Below, one piece after another: positions 51,650 to 60,492 of a stretch of DNA of 64,000 bases (positions are counted from its first letter, which is position 1; each line of letters begins with the position of its first letter). Both the position numbers and the translations under genes were made by a program. The notes below the pieces were generated by a model, which saw only the letters and a program-made list of their open reading frames with translations, was not told where the DNA came from and ran no database searches. This DNA comes from Rariloculus sp963665575 (GTDB lineage: Bacteria; Pseudomonadota; Gammaproteobacteria; Steroidobacterales; Rariloculaceae): the NCBI GenBank assembly GCA_963665575.2, contig CAXXDW010000006.1, forward strand, positions 186,001 through 250,000, read 5' to 3'.

Positions 51650-52558
51650 ATGACCACTCGGCGTGAACTGTTGACCATTCCCCTGGCGGCGATGCTGCCC
51701 CGCCTGCTTCAGGCGCAGATCGAGACGAGCGGCCGCATGATGCTCGCCATTCATCAGAACACTTCCGCCGCGGCCGGCTACCGCGGGTCGCTCGAAGGCT
51801 GGGCGCGGGCCGGGATTCGGTATGTGGAACTCAGCGACCGGCTGCTCGATGAATTCCTCGCGGGCGACACGCTCGCTGGCGCGCGGCAGATCCTCACCGA
51901 TAACGGCCTGACGCCGGTCTCCGCTGCCGCTGTGCTGCCGGACATCTGGATTTACGGACCGGCACGGGCGGAATCGCTCGAAACCTGGCGGCGCAGATGC
52001 GGGCAATTCGCCGAACTCGGGCTTGAACGGATCTACGCGCCTTCGATCACGCAGCGTGCGGTCACGCAGGACGACTACGCCACGACACCCGATGCGATAC
52101 ACGAGGTCGGCGAAATCACCGCCGAGTTCGGCCTGACGGCGATGATCGAGTTCACCCGAACGTCTTCGCACCTGGCGACGCTGCCGACGGCACTGTCGGC
52201 GGTTCGCGAGGCCGATCATCCGAACGTCGCGCCCATGCTGGACTTCTTCCACTTCTGGTCCGGCCTCAACAAGTTCGAGGATCTCGATCTGCTCGAGCCC
52301 GGCGAGCTTCGACACGCTCACTTCCAGGATCTCGCTCCCGGACCTCGCGAGCTCATCAACAACGATTCAAGAATCATTCCGGGCGACGGCATCGCACCGG
52401 TTGAACGAATCATCGGGAAGCTCGCCGAAAAAGGCTACGAAGGCGCGCTTTCGGTCGAGCTGTTCCGCGCCGACATCGTCGAGGCAGACCCGTTCGAAAT
52501 GGCGACTGAGATTCGCTCGAAGTGTGAGTCCGTCATGCGCGAAGCCGGCGTCCTGTAG
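51650..52558 (+). CDS. Exported sugar-phosphate-isomerase/epimerase-like TIM barrel protein
   Basis: This 302-residue protein has a twin-arginine-like leader (TTRRELLTIPLAAML) ending near QAQIE and a xylose-isomerase-like TIM barrel (PF01261). Blocks are GWARAGIRYVELSDRLL, MIEFTRTSS, VAPMLDFFHFWSGL, HAHFQDLAPG and GALSVELFRADIVE, with the Glu, Asp and His metal ligands of the family (VELSD, EFT, DFFHFW, HFQD, VELF). The ATG at 51650 has AGGA seven bases upstream; a GTG at 51635 is the alternative. Members act on sugars or cyclitols; the substrate is unknown. Confidence 0.83.
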   Translation: MTTRRELLTIPLAAMLPRLLQAQIETSGRMMLAIHQNTSAAAGYRGSLEGWARAGIRYVELSDRLLDEFLAGDTLAGARQILTDNGLTPVSAAAVLPDIWIYGPARAESLETWRRRCGQFAELGLERIYAPSITQRAVTQDDYATTPDAIHEVGEITAEFGLTAMIEFTRTSSHLATLPTALSAVREADHPNVAPMLDFFHFWSGLNKFEDLDLLEPGELRHAHFQDLAPGPRELINNDSRIIPGDGIAPVERIIGKLAEKGYEGALSVELFRADIVEADPFEMATEIRSKCESVMREAGVL

Positions 52559-52610
52559 CATGCATCGCTGATCAGGCAATCAATCACGCTGAATCGACAA
52601 GGAGATTCTC

Positions 52611-52958
52611 ATGATCCGCAAGTTGTTTCTCGCAGTGTTGCTTACGACCTTCGGTCAAGTCGCTATTGCACAAGTACACAGCATTACCACGTTCAATATC
52701 GTTCCAGGCAAGGAAGCCGAGTTCATCGAGTTCATCACGCCGGCCCTCGTTGAAACACGGGAATACGATGGTTGCGAGTATTTCGCGCTCCTCGTCGATG
52801 ACGAAAATCCCGGGCGCGTGGTCTTCTTCTCGATCTGGGAGTCGGTCGAGCACCAGCAGGCCTACGGCGCCTGGCGCGCCGAGACCGGATTCAGGGAGCT
52901 CATGGGGCCGTACATCGAGAGCGTTGAAGGTGGCTTCTATAACCTCGTCGCTGACTAG
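52611..52958 (+). CDS. Small exported ABM-type (antibiotic biosynthesis monooxygenase fold) protein
   Basis: This 115-residue protein has a signal peptide (cleavage about AIAQV, residue 21) and a ferredoxin-like ABM domain: HSITTFNIVPGKEAEFIEF, TREYDGCEYFALL, RVVFFSIWESVEHQQAY and ETGFRELMGPY. This is the YgiN-like putative quinol monooxygenase fold, here exported. It begins 53 bases after the TIM-barrel gene with a strong AAGGAG, so the two are probably one transcript. Confidence 0.85.
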   Translation: MIRKLFLAVLLTTFGQVAIAQVHSITTFNIVPGKEAEFIEFITPALVETREYDGCEYFALLVDDENPGRVVFFSIWESVEHQQAYGAWRAETGFRELMGPYIESVEGGFYNLVAD

Positions 52959-53058
52959 CGAGGCTTTGCGGCAGGCCGAAGCATGTATTGCAACCTCGTG
53001 TCGAACCCGTAGTCGACGGGCGACCGGATCGGCACCCTGCGCCGATGGGAGACAGTCC

Positions 53059-54381
53059 ATGACAAGCATGACGCGCCGAGACTGCATGCTCGGCATCGCG
53101 GGGCTCGCAGCGGGCTCCGGCCTGACCGCGCTGCCCGCCCGGGCGCAGCAAGCCGAAATCCCGCCCGAAGGCATCGGCCAGGGCCTCCGGCACCTGTCGT
53201 ACAGCGACATCGGCGGCCGGCCCGACAGCGTCCAGGCCATGTACAACCGCGGCCATGTCTACGTGGGCCACATGTTCTCGAACGGCGTGACCATCCTCGA
53301 CGCGAGCGACCCGCGCAGCCTGAACCCGGTCGGCTTCTTCACGGCGGGCGGTCAGACGCGCACGCATCACCTGCAGGTGGCCGACGACCTGCTGCTGCTC
53401 GCCAACGGCGCGAACGTCGTCGCGATGCAGTCCTACGACGACATGCGCAGCTACTTCGAGAACAGCCTCGCCGACAGCATCACCGACCCGCAGGCGTTTC
53501 GTTCGGGACTGAGCATCCACGACATCTCCAACCCTGCGGAAATGCGCGAGATCGCTTTTCTCGAGATGCCCGGATTCGGCATCAACCGGCTCTGGTGGCC
53601 GGGCGGACGCTACGCCTACATCGCCGCACACTTCGACGGCTTCACCGACGCCATCCTCGCGATCGTCGACCTCAGCGACATCACGAACCCGGAGATCGTC
53701 TCGCAGTGGTGGATGCCCGGCATGAACCGCGCGGCCGGCGAGACGCCGACGCTTGGCGAAGGCCGCCGCCTGGCGCTGCATCACATGCTCACTGCCGGTG
53801 ACCGCGGCTACGCCGCCTGGCGCGACGGCGGGCTCACGATCCACGACATCAGCGATCCCGCGAATCCGGCCCTGATCTCGGCGATCAACTGGTCGCCGCC
53901 GTTTCCGGGAGGTACGCACACGGCGCTGCCGCTGCCCGATCGCGACCTCGTCGTCGTTGCCGACGAGGCGAATGCAGAGAACTGTGCGAAGGGCACCTTC
54001 CACACGTTCATCGTCGACGTGCGCGCGGAGGAAAACCCCGTGCCGATCGCGACGCTGCCGACGCCGTCCGAACGCGACTTCTGCGCGCTCGGCACCTTCG
54101 GCCCGCACAACCTGCACGAGAACCGGCCGGGCAGCCTGCAAAGCGACGAGACCATCTTCGCGACGTACAACAACGCAGGCGTACGCGTGTTCGACATCCG
54201 CGACGCGTTCGCCCCGCGCGAAATCGCCTGGTGGGTCCCGCCGATTCCCGAACGCATGGTCGATCCGCGCGCGAACGTGACGCGGGCGGCGAAGACCTGC
54301 GACGCCTACGTCAGGCCGGACGGTGTGATGTATGTCACGGACTGGAACGCAGGGCTGAACGTGCTTGAGTACGAGGGCTGA
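53059..54381 (+). CDS. Exported LVIVD-repeat beta-propeller protein
   Basis: This 440-residue protein has a Tat-like leader (MTRRDCMLGIAGLAAGSG) ending near ARAQQ. The body is made of LVIVD-type repeats that fold as a propeller: GVTILDASDPRSLNPVG, LSIHDISNPAEMREIAFL, LAIVDLSDITNPEIVSQW, GLTIHDISDPANPALIS and VRVFDIRDAFAPREIAWWV. Such proteins are surface or periplasmic, function unknown. The ATG at 53059 starts the leader. It follows the ABM gene by 100 bases and is convergent with the diheme cytochrome c of the next unit. Confidence 0.85.
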   Translation: MTSMTRRDCMLGIAGLAAGSGLTALPARAQQAEIPPEGIGQGLRHLSYSDIGGRPDSVQAMYNRGHVYVGHMFSNGVTILDASDPRSLNPVGFFTAGGQTRTHHLQVADDLLLLANGANVVAMQSYDDMRSYFENSLADSITDPQAFRSGLSIHDISNPAEMREIAFLEMPGFGINRLWWPGGRYAYIAAHFDGFTDAILAIVDLSDITNPEIVSQWWMPGMNRAAGETPTLGEGRRLALHHMLTAGDRGYAAWRDGGLTIHDISDPANPALISAINWSPPFPGGTHTALPLPDRDLVVVADEANAENCAKGTFHTFIVDVRAEENPVPIATLPTPSERDFCALGTFGPHNLHENRPGSLQSDETIFATYNNAGVRVFDIRDAFAPREIAWWVPPIPERMVDPRANVTRAAKTCDAYVRPDGVMYVTDWNAGLNVLEYEG

Positions 54382-54488
54382 TCGGCCAGACCCCGTCCGG
54401 CGGAAGCACCGCTCGCGGCGCGGGCAATGCGAAAGCACTCGAACGGATTCCCAGATGTGAGGGCGAGAGCCGTCGTTGGCGACGTCGT

Positions 54489-55082
54489 CTACGGAGCAAG
54501 CAACGGGATGCTCTCCAGAGGCGACGGCTGCGGTTGCGCCTCGACGAAAGCGTAGATATCAGCCATGTCCTGATCCGACAGCACGACCGCCGAGTACGGC
54601 GGCATCGTTCGCGTCGGATGGCGCGTGTACCAGGAAAATCGCGTGAACGTGATCGGATCGGGCCCGAGCCGCGGTCCGTGCTGGCCGCCCTGGGCTTCGT
54701 TGGCGTGGCAGGAATAGCAACCGTAGGCTGAATACAGCTCCGCCCCGACATCGGCCCGGCCGGCGGCGGCGGGCTCCGCGGTTTGCTCCTCAAGGAATGC
54801 GAACATCCGTGTCAGGTCCTCGTCGGGCAGGACCTCGGCGGCGTAGGCCGGCATCGTGCGCGTTGCCTGCCGGACCGATGCGACGAAGTCGTCCAGTGAC
54901 AAGGTGCCAGCGGCGAGACTCGGTCCGGCGGCCGTGCCCTGTCCGTCTGCGCCGTGACACACCGCACAGCCGCTGCGCGCGAGCAGCTCCGCTCCGTCTG
55001 TCGGCTCCTGGGCATTCAGGCTCAGCGACGTGGTGGTCGCGGCGGCAGCGATGAGGCCGATGGCGACGTTGCGCACCGTCAT
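54489..55082 (-). CDS. Exported diheme cytochrome c coupled to the Tat ThDP enzyme
   Basis: This 197-residue protein has a signal peptide (cleavage about LNAQE, residue 25) and two c-type heme motifs: CAVCH (39-43) and CYSCH (122-126). Each domain also has a Met-containing tail (RTMPAYAAEVLPDED, RTMPPYSAVVLSDQD) that should give His/Met ligation. The two halves are clearly duplicated. The start at 55080-55082 overlaps the stop of the ThDP enzyme gene (ATGA), so the pair is translated together and both products go to the periplasm. It is therefore a good candidate electron acceptor for that enzyme; this pairing is inferred. Confidence 0.9.
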   Translation of the reverse strand: MTVRNVAIGLIAAAATTTSLSLNAQEPTDGAELLARSGCAVCHGADGQGTAAGPSLAAGTLSLDDFVASVRQATRTMPAYAAEVLPDEDLTRMFAFLEEQTAEPAAAGRADVGAELYSAYGCYSCHANEAQGGQHGPRLGPDPITFTRFSWYTRHPTRTMPPYSAVVLSDQDMADIYAFVEAQPQPSPLESIPLLAP

Positions 55083-57136
55083 CGCACCTGCGTCACGACA
55101 TCGACAAGCGCCGGTTCGCCGCTCTTGACGACCGCGACCGCACGTTCGAGCGCCGGACCAAGCTCGGCGGGATCGGCGATCGGCCCTTCCGCGTGGACTC
55201 CGAGCGAACGCGCCATGCCCGCGTAGTCGATGTCGGGATCCGTGATCACGCTGCCGACCCGGGCGCGGTCGATGTCGCGGTTGCGCGCATTGCAAATGCG
55301 CTGCACGTGCATGACCTCCATGTGGTAGGCGCGGTTGTTGTTCATCACGCAAAGCAGCGGGATGCTGTGATGCGCGGCTGTCCAGAGCACGCCCGGTGCG
55401 TACATCATGTCGCCGTCGGTCTGGATCGACACCGAGAACCTGCCGTGCTTGCGGTTCGCGAGCGCCGCCCCGACCGAAGCCGGCGCGCCGTAGCCGATGC
55501 CGCCGCCGCCCGCGTGACCGAGCCACTGGTGGTGGCGGTCGAAGTCCCAAAGCTTGCGCGGCCAGGCACCGCCGTCGCTGTAGTAGCTCGAAACGAGCGA
55601 CCAGTCCTCGTTTTTAATCTGCGCCCAGATCTCCGAGCAAAGCCGCGCCGTGCTGACGGGGCTTGCGTCCCAGGCATAGGTCGCCGCGACCCGCGTGTCG
55701 TGGGCCGCTGCGGCGCTTGCCTCGGCCAGCCTCTCCCCGCGCTCGGCGAACGCGCGCTGTCGACTGCGGTCCGCCAGTCGCCTCACGGCCTCGATCAGCG
55801 TCGGCAGCGTCGCTTCGGCGTCCGCGGCAATCGCGATGTCCACTTCCTGCATGCGGCGGAAGTCCTGGTAGTTCGAACCGAAGTAAAGGTCGCCGGCCGT
55901 CACGGAAACGAGCTTCGCGGACGGCTTCGCGACTCGCCGCACGGAGCGGTGCAACTGATCGCGCAGCGCGTTGACCGTCCCCCAGAAGTCGGTGAGCTCG
56001 AAGCCGACGATGACGTCCGCTTCCTGGATCACCGCCCCGGCGCGCAGGCTCTGGCTGAGCGGGTGGCGGTTCGGGAAGTTCAGGCGGCTGCCCTGGTCGA
56101 TGACGGCGGCCTGCAGAAGTTCGGCGAGTTCGACGAGCAGGCCGATGCCGGCCGGCGTGCGTGCGAGACGGTCTGCGACGAGCACGGGGTATTCCGCCTC
56201 GACCAGCAGTCGTGCGGTTTCCTCGACTGCACCCGATTCGCCTTGCGGCGGTGCGGGCACGGTGAGTCTCGGGATTGGCAGTGCGGCGTTCTTCGCGATC
56301 GGCCCCTCCTGCAGGTGACCGTCGAGCGTGATCACGACGGGCGCCATCGGCGGCGTCATCGCGACCTTGTAGGCCCGCACGGCCGATTCGGCGAAATGCG
56401 TGAGCGACCACGGCGTGTCGTCCCACTTCGTGTAGTCGCGCACCATGTTCGCCGCGTCCTGCACGCCGTGATACCACTCCGCGCCGCGCCGGAGCGCCGC
56501 ATCGCCGTGATTGCCGAGGATCACGTAGACGGGGACCCGGTCGCACCAGGCGTTGTAGATCGCCATCGCGGCGTGCTGCAGGCCGACCGTGCCGTGCGCC
56601 ATGATCGCGAGCGGCTTGCCTTCGGCCTTGAAGTAGCCGTGCGCCATGGCAACCGACGACTCCTCGTGCAGGCAGGTGATGAACTCGGGGTTCACGTTGC
56701 CGCCGTAGTTGATCAGCGACTCGTGCAGGCCGCGAAAGCTCGAGCCCGGGTTGGAGCAGAAGTATTCGAAGTCGAGGGATTTGAAGACGTCGACCATGTA
56801 GTCGGAACCGGCGCGTTCGTTGGAACTCATGACCTGGATATCGGCGGGGGGTGTGGCTTCGTCCTGGGCGGTCATGATGGGTGTGGTCGCACCGCGCTCC
56901 GGCGCAGAGGAGTCCGACGTCTGTGCCCGTGACACGTCCGTAGCACCGGCCAGTGCCGCAGCACCGGCTAGCGTGCCGGTCTTCAGGAAGGTCCGTCGGT
57001 GGATGGATGGAATGGCTGACTCGGTGGTCGAGTCCGCAGACGAGTCAGGGCTCAAGCGGGATGAGTCCGACGATGTGCGGTTACGGTCGCCGGAAGGCTC
57101 GGGCGACCTACGCTTGGAGTCCGTGTGTCGAGTCAT
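55079..57136 (-). CDS. Tat-exported ThDP-dependent enzyme
   Basis: This 685-residue protein has an unusually long, Ser/Asp-rich N-terminus and then a twin-arginine motif (HRRTFLKTG, residues 46-54) with the hydrophobic stretch LAGAAALAGAT. The rest is a three-domain ThDP enzyme: catalytic Glu in CLHEESSVAMAHGYFKAEG, HGTVGLQHAAMAIYNAW, a central domain with EADVIVGFEL, and the ThDP/Mg motif TDGDMMYAPGVL ending in MNNNRAYH. Most relatives work in the cytoplasm. The Tat signal, which exports folded proteins with bound cofactors, and the coupled gene for a periplasmic diheme cytochrome c suggest an oxidative reaction outside the cytoplasm. The start ATG at 57134-57136 follows GAGAGG by nine bases. 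A 14-bp tandem repeat lies just upstream. Substrate unknown. Confidence 0.85.
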   Translation of the reverse strand: MTRHTDSKRRSPEPSGDRNRTSSDSSRLSPDSSADSTTESAIPSIHRRTFLKTGTLAGAAALAGATDVSRAQTSDSSAPERGATTPIMTAQDEATPPADIQVMSSNERAGSDYMVDVFKSLDFEYFCSNPGSSFRGLHESLINYGGNVNPEFITCLHEESSVAMAHGYFKAEGKPLAIMAHGTVGLQHAAMAIYNAWCDRVPVYVILGNHGDAALRRGAEWYHGVQDAANMVRDYTKWDDTPWSLTHFAESAVRAYKVAMTPPMAPVVITLDGHLQEGPIAKNAALPIPRLTVPAPPQGESGAVEETARLLVEAEYPVLVADRLARTPAGIGLLVELAELLQAAVIDQGSRLNFPNRHPLSQSLRAGAVIQEADVIVGFELTDFWGTVNALRDQLHRSVRRVAKPSAKLVSVTAGDLYFGSNYQDFRRMQEVDIAIAADAEATLPTLIEAVRRLADRSRQRAFAERGERLAEASAAAAHDTRVAATYAWDASPVSTARLCSEIWAQIKNEDWSLVSSYYSDGGAWPRKLWDFDRHHQWLGHAGGGGIGYGAPASVGAALANRKHGRFSVSIQTDGDMMYAPGVLWTAAHHSIPLLCVMNNNRAYHMEVMHVQRICNARNRDIDRARVGSVITDPDIDYAGMARSLGVHAEGPIADPAELGPALERAVAVVKSGEPALVDVVTQVR

Positions 57137-57637
57137 CTGCGTTACCTCTCGTGGTGCGGCCGCATGACCGCGCCCAGGTTGTTCGTTCCCAGGTGCTCGT
57201 TCCCAGGTGCTCGTTCCCAGGTGCTCGTTCCCGGGTGCTCGTTCCCGGGTGCTCCGCCGCACCGTGCTGGTATTGCGGTGCGTATTTGCGGATTGCGCTC
57301 TTCTTCTGCGAGCCCGGTTCGATATCGAGTGTATCGCAGCGTCGGCGGTTCTGCCGTCAAGGATTTGCATGTGCCGCTGGGCATCGCGAGCTGTAACGGA
57401 GTCATGCCGACGAAGGTCAGGGCGCAAACACGTTCTTTGACAGCAAGAGGGAACAAGGGTTGAATCCCCCGGTCGCCTCAATGGGCTATACCGATATGTC
57501 GCTTGCAGTCCCGGATTCCAGGTCCACTGACTTGGCCTTGCCCAACGGTGGATCAAACGGCTGCAGTATTCGCCAGTCCAGTCACCTCCCGCAGCGACAC
57601 CGCTTGAATGTGGCAACGGTTAAACCGAATCGACCAC
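57137..57637. other. 501-bp divergent region between Tat ThDP gene and NERD helicase
   Basis: It contains the 14-bp repeat array listed separately and otherwise no gene I can support. It marks the change from core-like catabolic genes to the accessory block on the right. Confidence 0.4.
57185..57254. repeat. Five tandem 14-bp units in promoter region of Tat ThDP gene
   Basis: Five exact or near-exact copies of GTTCCCAGGTGCTC (three with CCCAGG, then two with CCCGGG) run from 57185 to 57254. They end 49 bases upstream of the ThDP enzyme start on the opposite strand. Copy number could change by slippage. Confidence 0.9.
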
Positions 57638-59299
57638 ATGGCTAAGCTCTTCCCCGCCCTCGATCCCGCAGAGATCAACAACCGCGGCGAACGTACCGTC
57701 GCCCGCGCCCTGGTCGAGCACCTTCCCAACCGAGTCGAGGTCTTCCACGGCTTCAACTGGCTGACCCGCTCCCGCGCCGGCACCATCCAGGAAGGCGAAT
57801 GCGACTTCGTCCTGCTCGATGCCGAGCACGGCCTGCTGTTCGTCGAAGTCAAGGGCGGTTCGCTGCTGTTCGACGGCAGGCAGTGGGTTCGGGTCGTTCA
57901 CGGCGAGGAGCGGTTGCTCAACAAGGACCCGTTCGCCCAGGCACAGCGCGGCATGCACGACATCGTCGGCCTGGTGAGAGACCGGTTCGGGCGCGCCGGC
58001 GACAACCTGCCCTTCACCTACGGCTTCGCCGTGGCGTTCCCCGACTGTCGGTTCGACGGACAGCTGCCGCCGAGCATCCAGCCCGAGCTGATTCTGGACG
58101 CTGCCAGGCTGAGGCAGGTGGAGGATTCGGTCCGGCGCATCTTTCGCAGCTTCAATCGACCAGACCACCGCGCGTTGACCGACCGCAGCGTGGAAACCGT
58201 CCGCACGGCGCTCTATCCGAAATACCAACTGATCCCGGTCGCGTGGCGCAAGATTGAGGATCAGGAGGAGCGCCTGCGTCGCATGACCGACGACCAGCAA
58301 CGGATCCTCGACATACTCGCGAACCAGACCCGGGCGGCGATCCAGGGCGTGGCGGGTTCCGGAAAAACGATCCTGGCACTGGCCAAGGCGCAGGACATCG
58401 CCCGGGCCGGCGCACGCACACTTTTCCTTTGTTACAACCGCCCGCTCAAGGACTGGCTGCGCAACGCGGTACCGGAGTCCTTCGGCGACAACCTCGTCAT
58501 CGAGAACTACCATGGTCTTACCGACGTGCTGTGCAAGGAAGCGGGCGTGCCCCTCTGGGAGATGGGTAACCCCAACTCCCGCGAATTCTGGAACGACCTG
58601 GCGCCGGAGGCGCTGATGCTGGCCTGCGAGCTGCTGGGGCCGGAACACAAGTTCGACGCTGTCGTGGTCGACGAGGGCCAGGACTTCCGCGAACTGTGGT
58701 GGGCGAGCCTCGAGTCGGTTTTTCGGGATCCGGATGACAAGACCTGCTTCTACGTCTTCTATGACCCTAATCAAAACCTGTACGTCGAGCGGCCCTGCCT
58801 GCCAGCGGAACTCGGGGAGCCGTATGAGCTGCCGGAGAACTGCAGGAACACCGTCCGAATCGCCGAACACTGCGCCACGCTGGTCGGACACGAGACCCGG
58901 TCGCGGGACGGCGCGCCTGAGGGCGACGAACCGCAGGTCGCACGTGTGCGGACGCTTGGCGATGCGTTCAGGGAGGCGGGCCGACGAGTGAGGAACCTGT
59001 GCATGCCCAACCTGGGCGGACTCGGGTTCTCACAGGTCGCCGTGCTCGCGCCCGGATTCAGCAGCGACGACTGGCCGGACCAGTTTGGAACAATTCCCGC
59101 AACGAAGAGCTTCGAGGAATGGGGCGAGGACAAGGGTGTGCTGATCGCTTCCTGGCACCGCTTCAAGGGCTTGGAGGCCGACGCCATCGTGACCATAGAG
59201 ACGCCGGTCAGGGACGATGCCAGGGAGCGGGTGAATCAGTACGTGGCGCGATCGCGGGCGAAGCATTTGTTGGTGGTGATTGAGGTGGTTGACCGTTGA
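57638..59299 (+). CDS. NERD-domain superfamily 1 helicase-like protein
   Basis: This 553-residue protein joins an N-terminal nuclease-related domain to a UvrD/Rep-like helicase core. The NERD part has INNRGERTVARALVEHLP, GECDFVLL and LFVEVKGG, where the Asp and E-x-K are the putative nuclease residues (about 56-72). The helicase has Walker A GVAGSGKTILALAKAQ (about 238), a Walker B AVVVDEGQDFRELWW, QNLY and the late VLIASWHRFKGLEADAIV and RERVNQYVARSRAKHLLVV motifs. Such NERD-helicases occur in defence islands and on mobile DNA. The ATG at 57638 gives the family start; no strong ribosome binding site is seen. It is the first gene of the accessory block. Confidence 0.85.
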   Translation: MAKLFPALDPAEINNRGERTVARALVEHLPNRVEVFHGFNWLTRSRAGTIQEGECDFVLLDAEHGLLFVEVKGGSLLFDGRQWVRVVHGEERLLNKDPFAQAQRGMHDIVGLVRDRFGRAGDNLPFTYGFAVAFPDCRFDGQLPPSIQPELILDAARLRQVEDSVRRIFRSFNRPDHRALTDRSVETVRTALYPKYQLIPVAWRKIEDQEERLRRMTDDQQRILDILANQTRAAIQGVAGSGKTILALAKAQDIARAGARTLFLCYNRPLKDWLRNAVPESFGDNLVIENYHGLTDVLCKEAGVPLWEMGNPNSREFWNDLAPEALMLACELLGPEHKFDAVVVDEGQDFRELWWASLESVFRDPDDKTCFYVFYDPNQNLYVERPCLPAELGEPYELPENCRNTVRIAEHCATLVGHETRSRDGAPEGDEPQVARVRTLGDAFREAGRRVRNLCMPNLGGLGFSQVAVLAPGFSSDDWPDQFGTIPATKSFEEWGEDKGVLIASWHRFKGLEADAIVTIETPVRDDARERVNQYVARSRAKHLLVVIEVVDR

Positions 59300-59487
59300 C
59301 CTAACCTCGTGGATTCAGGCTATGCTACTGTTCATCGATGAATACGCAGTAAGCAACCAAGACCGTACTTCAAAATGCTTCTTTGACAGTCTAGTCGCGA
59401 GAGTTTATCGGCAAACAAGGAGCCGGTAATTCTGCAGCATCTTATTGTTAAGTCGCTAGCTCAGTCCTCTGAAACAAATTAGTGGTC

Positions 59488-60138
59488 ATGCCGTCCAAAG
59501 CCGCCAAAACTTTCTCTTACAACATGAGTGACGTACATGGGTTAGTACAGGCCTATGACGCGCTAAAGCCGACAGGTCAAGGAAAACGAGGACTCGGGCA
59601 TTTAACAAGGAGTTGTATCGTTACGCTTTGCGCATGTTGGGAGCAGTATATTGAAGATGTCGTCGTCGAGGCAGTAGATTTGCTTCGACAACAAGCTGAG
59701 TCCCCCGACAATCTACCGCTTAAGGTTAGAAAGGTTATTAGCAAGAGAGTGAAGGCGGCTAAGCACGAACTGAAACCATTGGAACTCGCTGGTGAAGGTT
59801 GGAGAGATATATACTTAGCATTTACTAAGGATGCAGTTGGATCGCTTCATTCGCCCAAGACAGCGAATGTAAGAAAGCTTCTCAGCAATTACTTGGGGTG
59901 TGATCAAGAGGTAGAAGACGCTTGGAGTCATGGAAGCAAGAATCTCGACAAGTTCGTTGGGCTTCGTAACGAAATCGCACACAAGGGAAAAGCAACGGGG
60001 AAATATATCAAGTATTGGGAAGTAGGTTCATCCATCAGTTTGATCGTTCTAACGGTGACAGAGACAGATAATTTGTTGTCCGATTATCTGGCAGACGTGC
60101 TTCCGCATGGGCGCCCTTGGAACAGAAAACGAATATAG
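59488..60138 (+). CDS. HEPN-domain protein (putative RNase, RiboL-PSP/MAE_28990-like)
   Basis: This 216-residue protein is helical and ends its core with LRNEIAHKG, the Rx4-6H motif of HEPN ribonucleases (about residue 165). Upstream, LTRSCIVTLCACWEQYIEDVVVEAVDLL is the long first helix pair of the RiboL-PSP/MAE_28990-type HEPN families. HEPN proteins commonly act as abortive-infection or toxin RNases. The DNA here is visibly AT-richer than its neighbours and uses different codons, which points to recent transfer. The ATG at 59488 is chosen over an adjacent GTG. No clear antitoxin gene (such as a minimal nucleotidyltransferase) adjoins it. Confidence 0.75.
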   Translation: MPSKAAKTFSYNMSDVHGLVQAYDALKPTGQGKRGLGHLTRSCIVTLCACWEQYIEDVVVEAVDLLRQQAESPDNLPLKVRKVISKRVKAAKHELKPLELAGEGWRDIYLAFTKDAVGSLHSPKTANVRKLLSNYLGCDQEVEDAWSHGSKNLDKFVGLRNEIAHKGKATGKYIKYWEVGSSISLIVLTVTETDNLLSDYLADVLPHGRPWNRKRI

Positions 60139-60492
60139 GTATCGGAGATCATTACTTGGTTTACACAGGCTTAGTATTTTCGTTTTTTTCGCATTTGAGC
60201 GTAAATGGGCAATAGATTTTTTCAGGCGTTGCTGCCCGATGCCGTTTGCACGAATCGCTATACTGCAAGAACGAAAGATCGGATGTCAATTCGGCGATGT
60301 TTTCGGCGATATTATCAGTGGTTGCATTCTGTGAATGTCTGATAGGTTGTCAGCCGAGAGGGATTGCAACGGTTATTATGGTTTGCTGGACAACCTACTG
60401 TCGTAATCTTTGGGATCCTCCGACTCTCTGGGAATTGTGCTGAGAGTTTACCTGATGCGTTCTTGAGAACTGGTCCACGGAGAAAGGGATTC
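60139..60492. other. AT-rich intergenic region
   Basis: This stretch of 354 bases between two AT-rich genes has several T-rich runs and no gene I can support. It may hold the promoter of the next gene. Confidence 0.4.

Noticed and set aside
57185..57254. CRISPR array
   Set aside because: The 14-bp units are directly adjacent with no spacers and no cas genes are present.
57638..59299. Complete UvrD/RecB DNA repair helicase
   Set aside because: It is too short and has an N-terminal NERD domain, so it is not a housekeeping repair helicase.
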